A stretch of 64,000 bases of DNA, taken from NCBI GenBank assembly GCA_029747585.1, contig JAPEVF010000038.1:95709-159708 (forward strand), read 5' to 3'. How positions within the stretch are numbered: the stretch's first letter is position 1; each line of letters starts with the position of its first letter. Position numbers and translations under genes: made by a program. Positions 21,525-32,571 of this stretch are shown piece by piece. Source of the stretch: Pleurotus djamor. Lineage: Eukaryota > Basidiomycota > Agaricomycetes > Agaricales > Pleurotaceae. A model generated the notes under the pieces. It was not told the origin of the DNA and did not search any database. It worked only from the letters and a program-made list of their open reading frames with translations.

Positions 21525-22620
21525 TTATGCACCACTGCATGACTGCGCGCTCGAACCAATCAAATCCAGCCAAGCGTATACAATGATAGCACTTGGCCGT
21601 TTCCATGCTTCTTCCTTCCAGCAATGTTGGATCACGGCCCAAATAGCATAGGTTAGCTGTGGTGCTTCCGCAGGCGATGGCCTAATTGGTCGACCCCCGT
21701 TCATCAGGCTGAGGATGACTTGGTAGCGTGAATTGAGGTGGGAAAATGGACGATGGGAGGTGAGAACCTGAGGTAAGAAAAAGAAGGTGGTGGCGGTTCG
21801 GAGCGGATTGACAGAAGGGAGGATCCACGTACCTCAAGCGCAGTCATACCAAAGCTGTAGATATCACCCGCCGAGGTCACTCGTCCAGGTTTCCGCTCCT
21901 CGTCGAAAAGGAGCTCAGGAGCGAGCCATCGTACGTAGATAGCGTCTTCTACGATCCAATACGGAGGTACGTGAAGGAGGTTAACACCAGGATCGGATAT
22001 ACAAGCGTGACCAGAGTCGGTGATGAGAACGTTTGACTTTCAAGCTCGAATTAGCAGTGTGCATGCTTCATAAAATGTTGGACGTACAGCTTTGAGGGTT
22101 CCGTGAGCGATGGGAGGTGTCTGCGAGTGCATGTATGTTAATCCAGATGCTATTCCGAGTAACTGGAGCACAAGATATGAGTTTTTCGGCAAGAAAAGAG
22201 GGGCGGGGACGAACCAGATCCAAAATATTTGCAGATGGGTTGCTTCTGGTGTAGTCTTTGATGTTTCCTCGCGCAAAGAAGGGCAGAATTATTGCAGGGG
22301 GTGTATCATCTTGAAGAAGGAAGCTGATGATGGGCGCGATATGAGGATGCTGTAGTCTGTGCCACTTCACGAGGCGTTTGCGTAGTTGCTGTTATATTGT
22401 CGATATTGGCATGATATATTGGCATCAATAAAGCCAGAAAACGCACCTTCGTGAAGATTCTATTGTCCTCAGTTGACTTTGAGCGTATTCGCCAAGTCTT
22501 GACGGCAACGCAAGAAGAGGATTGTCCATGGTGTCTAACAAGCCGTGTGATGGTGCACGGTGTAACATCCGTGTAAGGGCCGCCTCTGAGTAAGTGGCTA
22601 CAGTGAACATGTTCGGGCAT
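21525..22620 (-). CDS. Tyrosine-kinase-like pseudokinase
   Basis: Five exons in phase, 22620-22447, 22388-22215, 22162-22088, 22036-21833 and 21767-21525, give 289 residues, essentially one kinase domain. The beta-3 lysine is present (VAVKTW), as are LVKWHRLQHPHIAPI, GLTYMHS, VRWLAPELL, AGDIYSFGMTALE and CWKEEAWKRPSA. These follow the TKL layout common in Agaricomycete kinase expansions. The catalytic loop reads IAHGTLKASNVLI, with Thr where the catalytic Asp should be, and the DFG motif reads SDPG. The glycine-rich loop is also weak. Loss of phosphotransfer is therefore inferred, with a role as a scaffold or decoy possible. No frame breaks were seen. Confidence 0.85.
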
Positions 22621-23176
22621 TGTTAGATGGGCTTTTAGAAAGTGCTCAGCAGCGTCCTGGCTTTTATACGCGTAGGGGGCGAGTACCAGCTTCTTTGAGA
22701 CTGAGTCATCGTCCAGCTAACAGCGACTTTGGATGACGCAGAACCGGATACTTATATAGCACGTCTTGACGGCTACACAGTCCGCGTACAGCCAAGTGAG
22801 TCGCTGAAGGAGTCCGCTTGTAGTAGAGCGTGTCATAGCTCGGTAGGCGCATCATTCCCGATTCGGCCACTGTAGGCTGTGGAACTTCCTTCCTAGTCGC
22901 AGTTACGATGAAACGAGGAAGCGGACATGTCTATGGCATGGATCGCCCCGCGGTTACTGTCCACGAAGCTCATGGTGGTTGCGGGACGATACTAACCAAG
23001 CACGAGGGCAGACCCGTTGCAACGGGCCAACGAAAACCGAGATAGGGTTAAATAGGAGAAGGAAAGGAGAAGAAAAGATGACAAGGTGAAGCTTCGAAGG
23101 GAAGTAATCGAAGCAAAGGCGAACGTGGTGGTCAAACGTAGCGGTGGTCATACAGTAAGCTGGTACAGTTAACTCC
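22621..23176. other. Intergenic, pseudokinase promoter and HET 3' flank
   Basis: Nothing recognised besides likely flanking regulatory DNA. Confidence 0.35.
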
Positions 23177-25410
23177 CTACACCAGGTCCAGTGTGATCTT
23201 TTCCAACGAGCTCGAATCCAGCCGCGGTGAGGCAACCGTATAATCCCTCCAGGACACCGAAAGACTCCAATACCCAACGCGTCGATAACTGCCGTCCCCT
23301 TCCTCCTCTGTCTGTGTCACGATTATGCCTTCCCAGAAGGTATTTTTCCCATTATCCCGCAGGATAATGTACGATTGGCTCGCAGGTGGTATGACTTCCG
23401 TTGTATCAAAAGCGACCTTCAGATGGCCCAGGTGCTTAAGGAGTGTCGGGTTGATATCGTGTCGATCCACAGGTATGATGATGTGTGATAGAGCCAGAGC
23501 ATCCTCTCGGCGTACTGATATGGGCTCCTCCTGGATTGGCGCTTCATCAAGGATAATACCATCGTCAACAAACCCGTCGTCATCATCATACACAGGCGGT
23601 GGCTCCGCTTTGTTGGTAACGACAACATCCTCTGCAGAGTCCGACAGCGATTCCACGAGCCTCCGAAGCTCCTCTGTAGGTTTATACAGATCCACCGTGG
23701 TCTCTTCCAAACACCTGCACAAGAAAACCGGACCAGTCATCATGAGCATTGCCTGAAGTTTCAATTTCCCAGAGGTGACTTGTCCGTAAGGTTGCCTCGG
23801 ATCACGCAGGCTAAAGTCGCATTGCAGGACCTCGCAGACACTGAGCCGCGTCGTAAGCCTTGTCGTTGGACGCTTGACTTGGACGTGACCTTGAACCGAA
23901 GCCCAGGACCATGAAGGGGCGATGTACTCCTCCACACGGGGACGTAAAGGATCCTCAGCCCACGCATCTCCCATATCCAAGGAATCCATCATGTCCTTCC
24001 TCCACGCGCTGCGATACCACAGCAGTCCACTCGCGAGGGAGGTTTCCCACAAGCCCGCGATGTATCGTCCAGACCGCTCACCCCAAAGCTGATGAAATCG
24101 TTCTGCCACACCAGCGAAAGCTACCAACTTATCGGACGGCCAAGAAAGCGCGCGATGTGTGTAGCTGGAAACCGCATTGATCCAATCTTCTTCTAAAGTT
24201 TCCCAATCTTGCGACGTCCAGGTCGAGACATCGGTAACATCACTGTCAGCAGGGAGTTTGAATGCACTGGTATGTGGAGCGGTGAATCCGAGTTTGATGG
24301 CGTTATTGACAGGAATGACGTGGTGTTGACACTGGTATTCCAAGAACCTGGAAGTGAACACGAGTTTGCGAGGGGAGAGGAAGGACTCTTGAAAACACCA
24401 TCCCCGTCCGTCGACTGGTTCGGGTTGTGCTTGTTCAGAGGAGCCGATGTTCTCGGTGTGAATGAATATGGTGGCCGTGCGACCATCTTCATAAGGGACG
24501 GTGAACTTGGGATGCCGACCGTAGTATTCGGGGACGTGAAATTGAAAAGGGATACCCGCTTCAGAATGTGCGGATCGAGAAGCAACAAGGGTAAGGTAGG
24601 CATCTCGATAAATCTGCCCCATGCGAACGAGTTCGTTGTCTTTGTCTTCGGCAGAATCTTGGATGATGCAGAATGCATCCACCCACAAATACTTCTGCCC
24701 TAGGCCATGAGTGAAATGTATAACGTCGCGAATGGTCTGAGGGATGAAGGTGGGCTCGATGTAGGAAAAGTACTTGTCGATGTTGGATTTGAGGGTGACA
24801 TGAGCGGTCTGTGGGCCCCATACATAGCTCAGCGCGAGATACGACGAGACTATGCCAGTAGTTACGGTTAGACGAGGCCTTGTGGGGTCTGAGCAGTCGA
24901 TGACACGGGTAGGCAAGGGTACGGGTTTAGGTTTGGGACAGATTTCGTCGTGATTCGAGAGACAGTCCTTAATCCGTTCCAACGAAAGGCGACAAGCGTC
25001 CTCCAAGCCTACTTTTGACTGCGGAGGCCTGCCCGTGATGACATCCGCCGAGGGATCATCTGAATATCGGATGGTTTCAGAAATAGTTACAAGCTTCAAG
25101 AACCCGAAAGCTTACCTTCGGCGGTGTAAAGCGTGTAGTATTTGGACGTGATCTCGCCTTTTACGATTGACAATCGCGCGCGCATGAAGTTGTCAGGACG
25201 AAGCTGGAGAGAAAATGTGACGCGAGGTTGCACATCGTAGACTTCCCGAGTATCGAGCAAAACCTCGCAAATTCCGCAATGATGTTCGGTCTTTCCTATT
25301 TGTAAGGCATCCCAAGTCGTGATGTAGAGGACCTCGTCGCCTGCTAATAAGCTCTTCCATGATTCATGGGTGAGAGGACCACTTTTGCGACAGGCGTGGG
25401 GAGGAGACAT
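23177..25410 (-). CDS. HET-domain protein 1
   Basis: Two exons, 25410-25116 and 25059-23177, give 725 residues. The N-terminal ~100 residues include a Cys pair (HHCGICEVLL) and lead into the HET domain at about residues 170-310, with YLALSYVWGP, HGLGQKYLWVDAFCIIQD, MGQIYRDAYLTLVA and GRGWCFQE. These are the conserved HET blocks. Known fungal HET proteins trigger heterokaryon incompatibility and cell death, which in many cases depends on this domain, now seen as TIR-like. The C-terminal ~350 residues carry an acidic run (DDDDGFVDD). A close relative begins at 62533 and shares the same intron position after AEG/SEG. The partner or trigger is unknown. Confidence 0.92.
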
Positions 25411-26433
25411 GATAGATCTGATGTTGACACGAGGTTGAAGTGCGATCGATATAAGTTATAGCGCGATATGGGGAGACTTTTGGGTCGTTTATGGCAGTAT
25501 TTGTGCTACGATCGCAATCGTGCTCCTTCTCTTGCGGCCATCCTCGATATCTCTTCCCATAGTTGGTGTCTTAGTAAACACCGCTCAGTGGACAGGTTGT
25601 ACATGGATGAACGTACCTCCTAATGGTTTTCTGAGGCCAAGAAAGCGTACCCATCGCGATCCAATACGACTTTGGTACAGTGACTTTGGATTTTGTGTTG
25701 CAAGTTGACTTTCTCGACACTCTCTTTAGAGTAAGCGCCCAATGCGTTGCTTGGACCATACGCTCGACGATGCATGCACACCTTCGAAAATGTTTCCCAA
25801 CGCGAGTGGACGGCCTGTTTTTGGAGCATCGGCGCGGCGGAGGTTGTGAAGGCCACATTCATATACAAAACAGGGTACCGAATTCAACGCCAATCCACAG
25901 CAACGCGATCGACGAGAATGTAAAGGAGGGTGCTGCAAAACCGCCGTCTACGTGCTGCAGACTGGTCCCATCAGTGTCTGCAGTGAATGCGGTAATTGAT
26001 ATTAAAGACGTACCAAGAAGGGAACGGATTCATCGATGTGAACACGGTCACCTCTTGAATATTGGATGCGCATCTTCAGCAAGACCATCTTGCCATGGAA
26101 GACCGGCATCCATCCCTACTTTTCCAACATCGACTATGAACTGATCAGTCGGTGCGCAAGGAGTTCGCGTCCCGAAGTACCCTGTGAATCCCAGAGTACC
26201 CTCCTTTGTTGCCTCTTTGATGACTTCCAGGTAGGTATGCTCTAGAACCCTCAGTATCATGGTCATTTCGAATTCATTCCTTTAGAGTTTGACTCCCATG
26301 CGAACGCTGCGGTGTGAAAGCTTTGTTCTTCCAATCGTTGCCACTGGACCCACAGAAGAAGTGTACCCACTGCGCAAACCTTGCTGCAAGCCTTAAAAGC
26401 TCCAGTTAGAAGCTGGTGGGTGCACATATCAGC
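25411..26433. other. HET1/exonuclease intergenic region with unresolved minus-strand frames
   Basis: The first part is the HET1 promoter. Minus-strand open frames at 26266-26048 and 25868-25620 have protein-like composition (for example GFTGYFGTRTPCAPTDQFIV). I could not join them with convincing splice sites, and I do not recognise a family. A real minus-strand gene here is possible. Confidence 0.3.
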
Positions 26434-27483
26434 ATGTCTTCGCGCAGCGGTGCGTACCATTCAGTTCTCCAAGGTTTCGTTGTTCCCCAGCTCATCCACC
26501 TCTCTCGCAGATACTGTCGTCGTCGTCAACACCACGGAGGCTCTAGCCAATGCTATTTCCTCCATCGAAGGCGCGGATTACCTTATTCTTGACTCTGAAG
26601 GCTTGGACCTCGGCAATGTAGGTGGTCGAATCTCCATCATCATCCTCCGACCCATCCCCCGTGGTCCTCAACGGGCTAGCACAATCTATATCGTTGACGC
26701 CATCACACTCAGTCAAGAAACCCTCCAACCTTTGCTTCGCATCATTCAAGCCGATTCTCCCGTCAAAATCGTATACGACGGGCGCATGGACTACACAGAG
26801 CTCAACTCTGCCTTCAACATCAGAATGGGCAAGACACTTGATATGCAGATAGTAGATATCCTGTCGAGACGCACCCGGCAGACCATTCACGAACAGATGC
26901 GACGTCTTCCGACGTGGTTGCGAAGCACCGCGATGTCCTCACCTGCATCTCATGCTGATATCCACAACCTCAGTTCCCTCGGGTATTGCATGAAAGAGCA
27001 TGGAATATACAATACAGGCAAAGCAAAAAGTCAGCTTCCTTTTTCCCACTCGCTTTGTGTTAGGCATTCAAATCGACTTTGACTTGTTCCCCAGTTGATC
27101 ACGGAAAGTGGCTCGAGCGCCCCTTGACTCCCGAATACTTGCATTACGCCGCCATCGACGCCTGGCTGATCGGGCTGCTCTACAACAAATTTTTGCAGAA
27201 AAGGCTTTTGTATAATGTCGACGAACTCGCCGCGATGACTCAACGATACCTCACCGTTTGGAATGGAGAGAGGACCTCAGACGATGACAAGTACACTCAA
27301 CACTCACTCTTACCACTCAATGTTATCGACTACGTTGACCCATCCGTAACCGGCACGAGATCTTGTGACAAGTGTCATCGCACTCTCCCGAATGTAACAA
27401 GGTTCTTTGCGGGGGGAGGGGCTTCAAACACTTGCAAGGTTTGTCATTCGTTGAGATTGTACACATTGACAGGGCGTATCTAG
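26434..27483 (+). CDS. 3'-5' exonuclease-fold protein with C-terminal Cys pairs
   Basis: Three exons, 26434-26449, 26511-27029 and 27095-27483, give 307 residues. A 16-base first exon (MSSRS) splices through GTGCGT-CGCAG straight into the domain. The DEDD-type fold is marked by ILDSEGLDLG (Asp-x-Glu), VYDGRMDYTEL (Asp) and LHYAAIDAW (last Asp). It belongs to the group related to the WRN/RNase D/EXD1 exonuclease domain. VDHGKWLERPL-like text after intron 2 is typical of fungal members. The tail carries CDKCHRTL and CKVCHSL, a possible zinc ribbon. The donor of intron 2 is uncertain: GTCAGC at 27030, or a GC donor near 27017. The substrate is unknown. Confidence 0.82.
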
Positions 27484-27807
27484 GTATGTAGACAATGCAT
27501 GAGCGCGTCACTACCGAGTAGGTCGAGGTCATCAAATTCGTAGTAGTCACTTTATGTACGTTGAATTTCCAGTCTGCACCTTTGTACGCCTCCAATGGGT
27601 ATATCCTTACCAAGCGCCTCCAAGTTGAAAGTTTTGATTTGAGTGCATTTGGGGCACAGTGACATCACGATGAATGAGCATGATCTTGAGGGNTATAAAC
27701 GNAGAACCATTTACATTAAGGGGCCCGGGTGAGCGTCCCTTGTCAACTTGATCTCCTCCGATACAGGAAGAACGGACATGGGCGAAAAGATTGTCTCATT
27801 TTGGATT
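27484..27807. other. Convergent intergenic region with two N positions
   Basis: 3' flanks of the exonuclease and of NACHT-WD40 copy 1. N bases near 27693 and 27702 mark uncertain assembly. Nothing else was recognised. Confidence 0.4.
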
Positions 27808-30800
27808 TTAGGCCTGCATCCGGCGAGGGTTGGTCCGTTGTAAGCAACTGTAGAATATCCGCCACCGTTCCTCTGAGGCCCCGGAAGGATGCAAGTTTAA
27901 GAGCATGAATTTATAGCTTCTGTTAACAGAGAGATATTTGACGGAGTCGTCGTCTTCGTACAACCAACACGACGTATCGCCGAATTGAGCTCGATGTGCA
28001 GGCGGCATCCAGCATAAGCGTTGATTACTCCATTGATCCACCAACCACCCATTAGCTTGAACATAACGGTGTCGTAGCTTGGTCTGCTTTAAAATTTCCG
28101 GAGGCACTTCTTTTTCCTCTATGCCCTCAACTTTTGCGGAAGGTAAAGAGAGAAAGTACCATTTTCGGAGGTTGACAGATCCCTCTCTCGTGGTACCCCG
28201 GAGGTAGANTTTTTTTCCCGTCGGAAGAAACACCGATGACTTCGTGGCCTGGAGCATCACCATCGAAGCGCGTCCACCGATGACGCCGCGGTGCGAGTTG
28301 CCATGCGAGTTTGAGCTTCGAAGAAAATGTCTGGCTGTGCACAAACAAGTTGAGTAGCGAAACGTATGAAGACCATACTATGGCGACCCATGTACCATCT
28401 ATACTTGCTGCGACGCCTTGAAGTCGATCTCCTTCACTGCGACCACCTTCAATGGTAGCCAGAAGGCTATCATCTTGAAGCGACCAAAGTTCTGTCCAAC
28501 TGGCATTCTGAAGAGCCATGAATCGCCCGTCTGATGAAATAGACCAGTGGCATTCCGGCAGACAGGCAAGGTGAGGCCTCTCGTTGATATCCCACAATCG
28601 AACGACAAGACCCCAATCCCCAGATACCAAGTGATTACCGTCGGGAGAGAAAGATACTGCGGTGATGGGTTCAGAAACGGTATAAGCATCTATACAGGTC
28701 TTCTCCCGGATCGACCACACGCGCATTGTTCTGTCGAGTGAGGATGACAGAATGAGACCTTTCAAGGGGTTTACCGCGATACAGTCGACGGACTTGGTAT
28801 GCCCCTCAAACACATGGATGCAGGTTTGTGTTTCCATCCGCCATAGTCGGATGGTGGCATCGAAAGAACTCGACACGAGGATGTCGGGGCCGAGCATCTT
28901 AGCATCAGATACATTACCCTCATGGCCCACTAATTCCCTCCAGACAGAGCAGGTGAAAGTGTCGTAAAGGATAATTTTGTCTTTTCGCGCAACGGCGAGA
29001 TATTTGCCGTCTGGCGACCAGTCAGTTCTTGTGCAGTATGGTGATCCACCGGGGAGGGTCTTGAGCGTTTGACAACAATCGTCGAGAATTTTAACGGAAT
29101 ACTGGGTCCTATCATAGACAACGGACGCGGCAATTTTCTGGACAATATTTGGCGCGGCGGGTAACAGAGCTAAATGTGCCACGGACGCGAACATGTTTAT
29201 CACTTTCAGAGGTGCCCCAGAAGCGGCATTCCAAACCCTTATTGTGTAGTCAGAGGACCCAGAGAAGATGGTGCAGTCATCCGTGGAAAATATAGTTGAG
29301 TTGACCTTCTTTGAATGGCCGGAAAGAGTTCGTAGCAGGATTGAACCTGCAGCATCCCAGACGTTGATGACACAGTCCTCACCGGTGGACGCGATCCATT
29401 GGCCACTATGTGAGAATACGACACTGCGAATCGGGCCCATGTGACCTTCCATCACACGCAAACATGGTCCCCAAGTTTCCTCTGGACCGATAAGGACATC
29501 CACAACCGACAGCGCATCGACTTCGTGTGCGTATACATTCCTGAGAGTCGACTTGGATGGGGAAAAGCCCAGACCAGATATGTAGACCTGGAATGGGCAC
29601 GCTTTGACTGCGTCCATGAAAGTCAGGATGAAGCGATAGCCATCATTTATGAGCATCCTCGTTTGGTCATCTACCTGAAACCAATTACAATCAATGAGGG
29701 GTTAGGCAACGGAAATCGTGATGAGTCCGGCTTGCCTTGTACCATTCCAAAAGACGATTGAGAGCAGTGACCACAACATCGACTCGTCCAATCATTCCCA
29801 ACGCCTCCACCCATTGGAGGAGCTTCCTTTCCATGAAATCCTTGAAGAGCTTCGTAGTATCGCACAACAGAGTTGAGCGACACAGATGAAAGGACCAGTG
29901 CAGACAAGCATACTCGATGCTAGAGGAGATCGAGCGTGCCCGACGTTCGTCCAGATCAGTGATCTCGTTCAGGTGAACCAGGGGATCTGGGAGGTCACAT
30001 ATGTTCCGCTTCAGATTTTCCCTGTCTAGCAATATCTCCAGGCATCGGGAAGCAAGGTAGTCGTGACCGCTGAAAGAAGGTGAGTCGTTGATCTTGGGAA
30101 GCCGGCAGCGGGTTGGATCCACCAAATATTGGGGGAAACTGGCATGGAGAAGACGAATTGGTTCATCTGCACCATAGGTCAAGACCGAGCGCATACGATC
30201 GAGTACTTCATTCAGAACCGGAATCTTCAGCTGTAATAAGAGGCTAAAATGCACGGGCAACAGCTGCTCCTGCATGACGGCGAGGGCTCTGAGGACCAAT
30301 GGTATCGAGGGGCCGAGATGAGGATGTCGAAAGTCGTTCTCTGAAAAAGCTTTGGAAAGGACAATATCGTATAGAGCATCCAGTGTGTCGACATTCATGG
30401 CATGATTGAGGACCAATGCTAACGTCTCGCGTAGATCATGCTTGTATCGGCCGAGGAATTCGATACAGGTGGAGGCATAGATGAAGAGACCATTGGCGGC
30501 ATCAGTTAGCTGCTCAACAGCATCATCTTGAATGACTTTCAGCTTTTGGTCGAGTCCGATGTCCGTTAGTCTGGCGTCAATGAAACGCTTAATGTCGTTA
30601 CGGACGATGTTCATAGGAATGGACATCAATTGATACGGTTCGGGTTCGGATTGCCATTCGAGCGAAGTGAATGCGTCTTGGATATGATACTCTGGTCGAG
30701 TAGTAAGGAAGAGCCGAATCGGAAAAGAAAGACTTCGTATGCGTTTGAGAAGGAGATATAGCATACTGGGGACTTGTTCTTGGTCACTGCACTCGTCGAG

Positions 30801-32013
30801 CGCGTCGAGTACGAAGATGATCGGTCGCGGTGGCCATTGACCCTGAGGTACCTCGGACAGAGGCTCGACAAGGAGTTCGTCTAGGGCGTACGTCAGATTC
30901 TGTGTGTTACCCTTTTCTTGGTGCTTCACAATCCCTCTCACAATGTGCGGGGCTAGGTACTGGTGCATCCGAGCCAGTTGGGTGGCAAGCGTAGGAAAGA
31001 GATATCTTGTCGAGGAAAGCTCTTCGACACCACGTTCGAAGAAAAATGAACCGCCTAAGACTCCCGCTTCATCCAAGGTCTTGGCTACTTGAACGGCAAT
31101 CGTCGACTTCCCCGTTCCTGCTCCTCCTGTAAGGATGAAAATTGGTGCATTCGCCCGAAGCCTGTCCGTTCCAAGCCCCTGCGACCATTCCACGATGTCC
31201 TGTAGCAGCTGGGTCCGTGTTCCTTCTAACCAGCGACTCTTTTGAGTGTTGACCGGGGCTCTGTACCCAGCGTCGACAGTGCGGAGTTTGCCAAGCTGAC
31301 GCTCCAGCTCTGCTGTTTGGGTAGTGGAGATGAGCTCATTGATCATCATCTCGATGCTAACATTCCCTTGAAGCTATACAAAGGCATTAGAGTCGCCTGA
31401 AAACAGGATAACCAGGGATACTCACTTGGAATCGGGACTGTGCTTGCTGAATCTCTTTGTCTAGGGCCTGGAGGGTCACTGAATCGTCACTGCCTCGGAG
31501 AAACCTCTTGACTGCACTCCCTCTCAGCAACTCTTGTCCTTTCATCATGACATTTTCAATATCACTACAAAAGCAATCAGGATCACCATCGTTATGTAAC
31601 ACTCGGAGGTACTACATACTTCGACAATTGCTTGATACGACAGGAAAGTTCTTGAGATCTGCTTAAGCTCACAGCAGCTATTTGAGGGTTGATCAGCGAG
31701 GTGGCCTTGATTTGCTCGTGGACGTTGTCCGACGTCGTCTCCAGCAGAACGGTCAGAGACTTGAGGCTCTCTGCTAGCTGTAAACATGCGGCCGTATTAC
31801 ACCGTACTGCCTTTGAGAGACTAAGTAACTCAGGAAAGGTGAAGGAACTGCACGCACTTGGACCATTTCCACCAACTTCAGCAAGGCTCTGGCTAACCCT
31901 GACAAGCCAGGAATCGGTACCAAGCTCAGAGGACCTTCGGCCTGGCTCAAGATAGTTGCAGATATGGAGAGAAGATCATCGATTCGACGTTTTCTGAGCT
32001 TGGAGCGAGCCAT
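27808..32013 (-). CDS. NACHT-WD40 (NLR-like) protein, copy 1
   Basis: STAND-type signal NTPase of about 1,330 residues. Exons: 32013-31858, 31810-31620, 31564-31426, 31373-29736 and 29674-27808. The N-terminal ~160 residues are helical (SLVPIPGLSGLARALLKLVE), possibly a four-helix cell-death module. The NACHT has Walker A GGAGTGKST and Walker B IIFVLDALDEC, then ANGLFIYAST and a winged-helix-like part. The C-terminal ~600 residues carry WD40 repeats, such as GHSKKVNSTIF ... IRVWN and GHTKSVDCIAV ... MRVWS. The NACHT/WD40 intron uses a GC donor, GCAAGC. At about 28200-28210 an A-run next to an N shifts the frame by one; copy 2 reads through there, so an assembly error is likely. Relatives such as HET-E act in non-self recognition. 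MFAP1 lies upstream on the same strand. Confidence 0.88.
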
Positions 32014-32571
32014 TTAAGGGAGGACGTACTAGCCCAACCGCGAGGCAACAACTGAGGAAGCCATAAATCTTGTTGAACTACTGATTGACGCTGAAGCGCA
32101 CATCGGCGACGGGCGGTACATCCTGACGTTACCCTGTGACACAGGAGGACACAGGTATTAGATTGTTGGGTACACCTTGATTGAATGCAGTGACACAGCG
32201 TGAACTCAAGTGATGAAGGCAAACCTGGGATGAATGGCATGAGCGTCGATATCACAGGACGTGCTTCTATGTTTGTAACTCTAGCAAATGGCGGAATATT
32301 TCGAACGAACATGGCCACTTGAGTCGGAGTGATGGAAGCGCAATTATCGATGATTGCGATTCCATGTACTTTACGTAAAGCGAGGAGGGCTTGGGAGTGG
32401 ATGTCACCTTCGACTGGTTGAAGTTTCTCATAGTTGGCATATGAGCATGGGGTCCTGAGTGAGTGTCAATGTTGCGAGGATGAAACGGGCAAGTAAGTAG
32501 TGATAATAGATGATGGTTACAGAAGAAACAACAAGCCGTACAAGTGGTTTCTGGCCGAACCCCAAAAAGCT
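32014..32571. other. Spacer between MFAP1 and NACHT-WD40 copy 1
   Basis: Holds the MFAP1 3' flank and the probable NLR promoter. No confident gene. The corresponding spacer of the second copy is 45621-46060. Confidence 0.4.

Noticed and set aside
24209..24703. Long plus-strand frame opposite the HET gene
   Set aside because: It mirrors the coding frame of a well-supported HET exon; antisense shadow.
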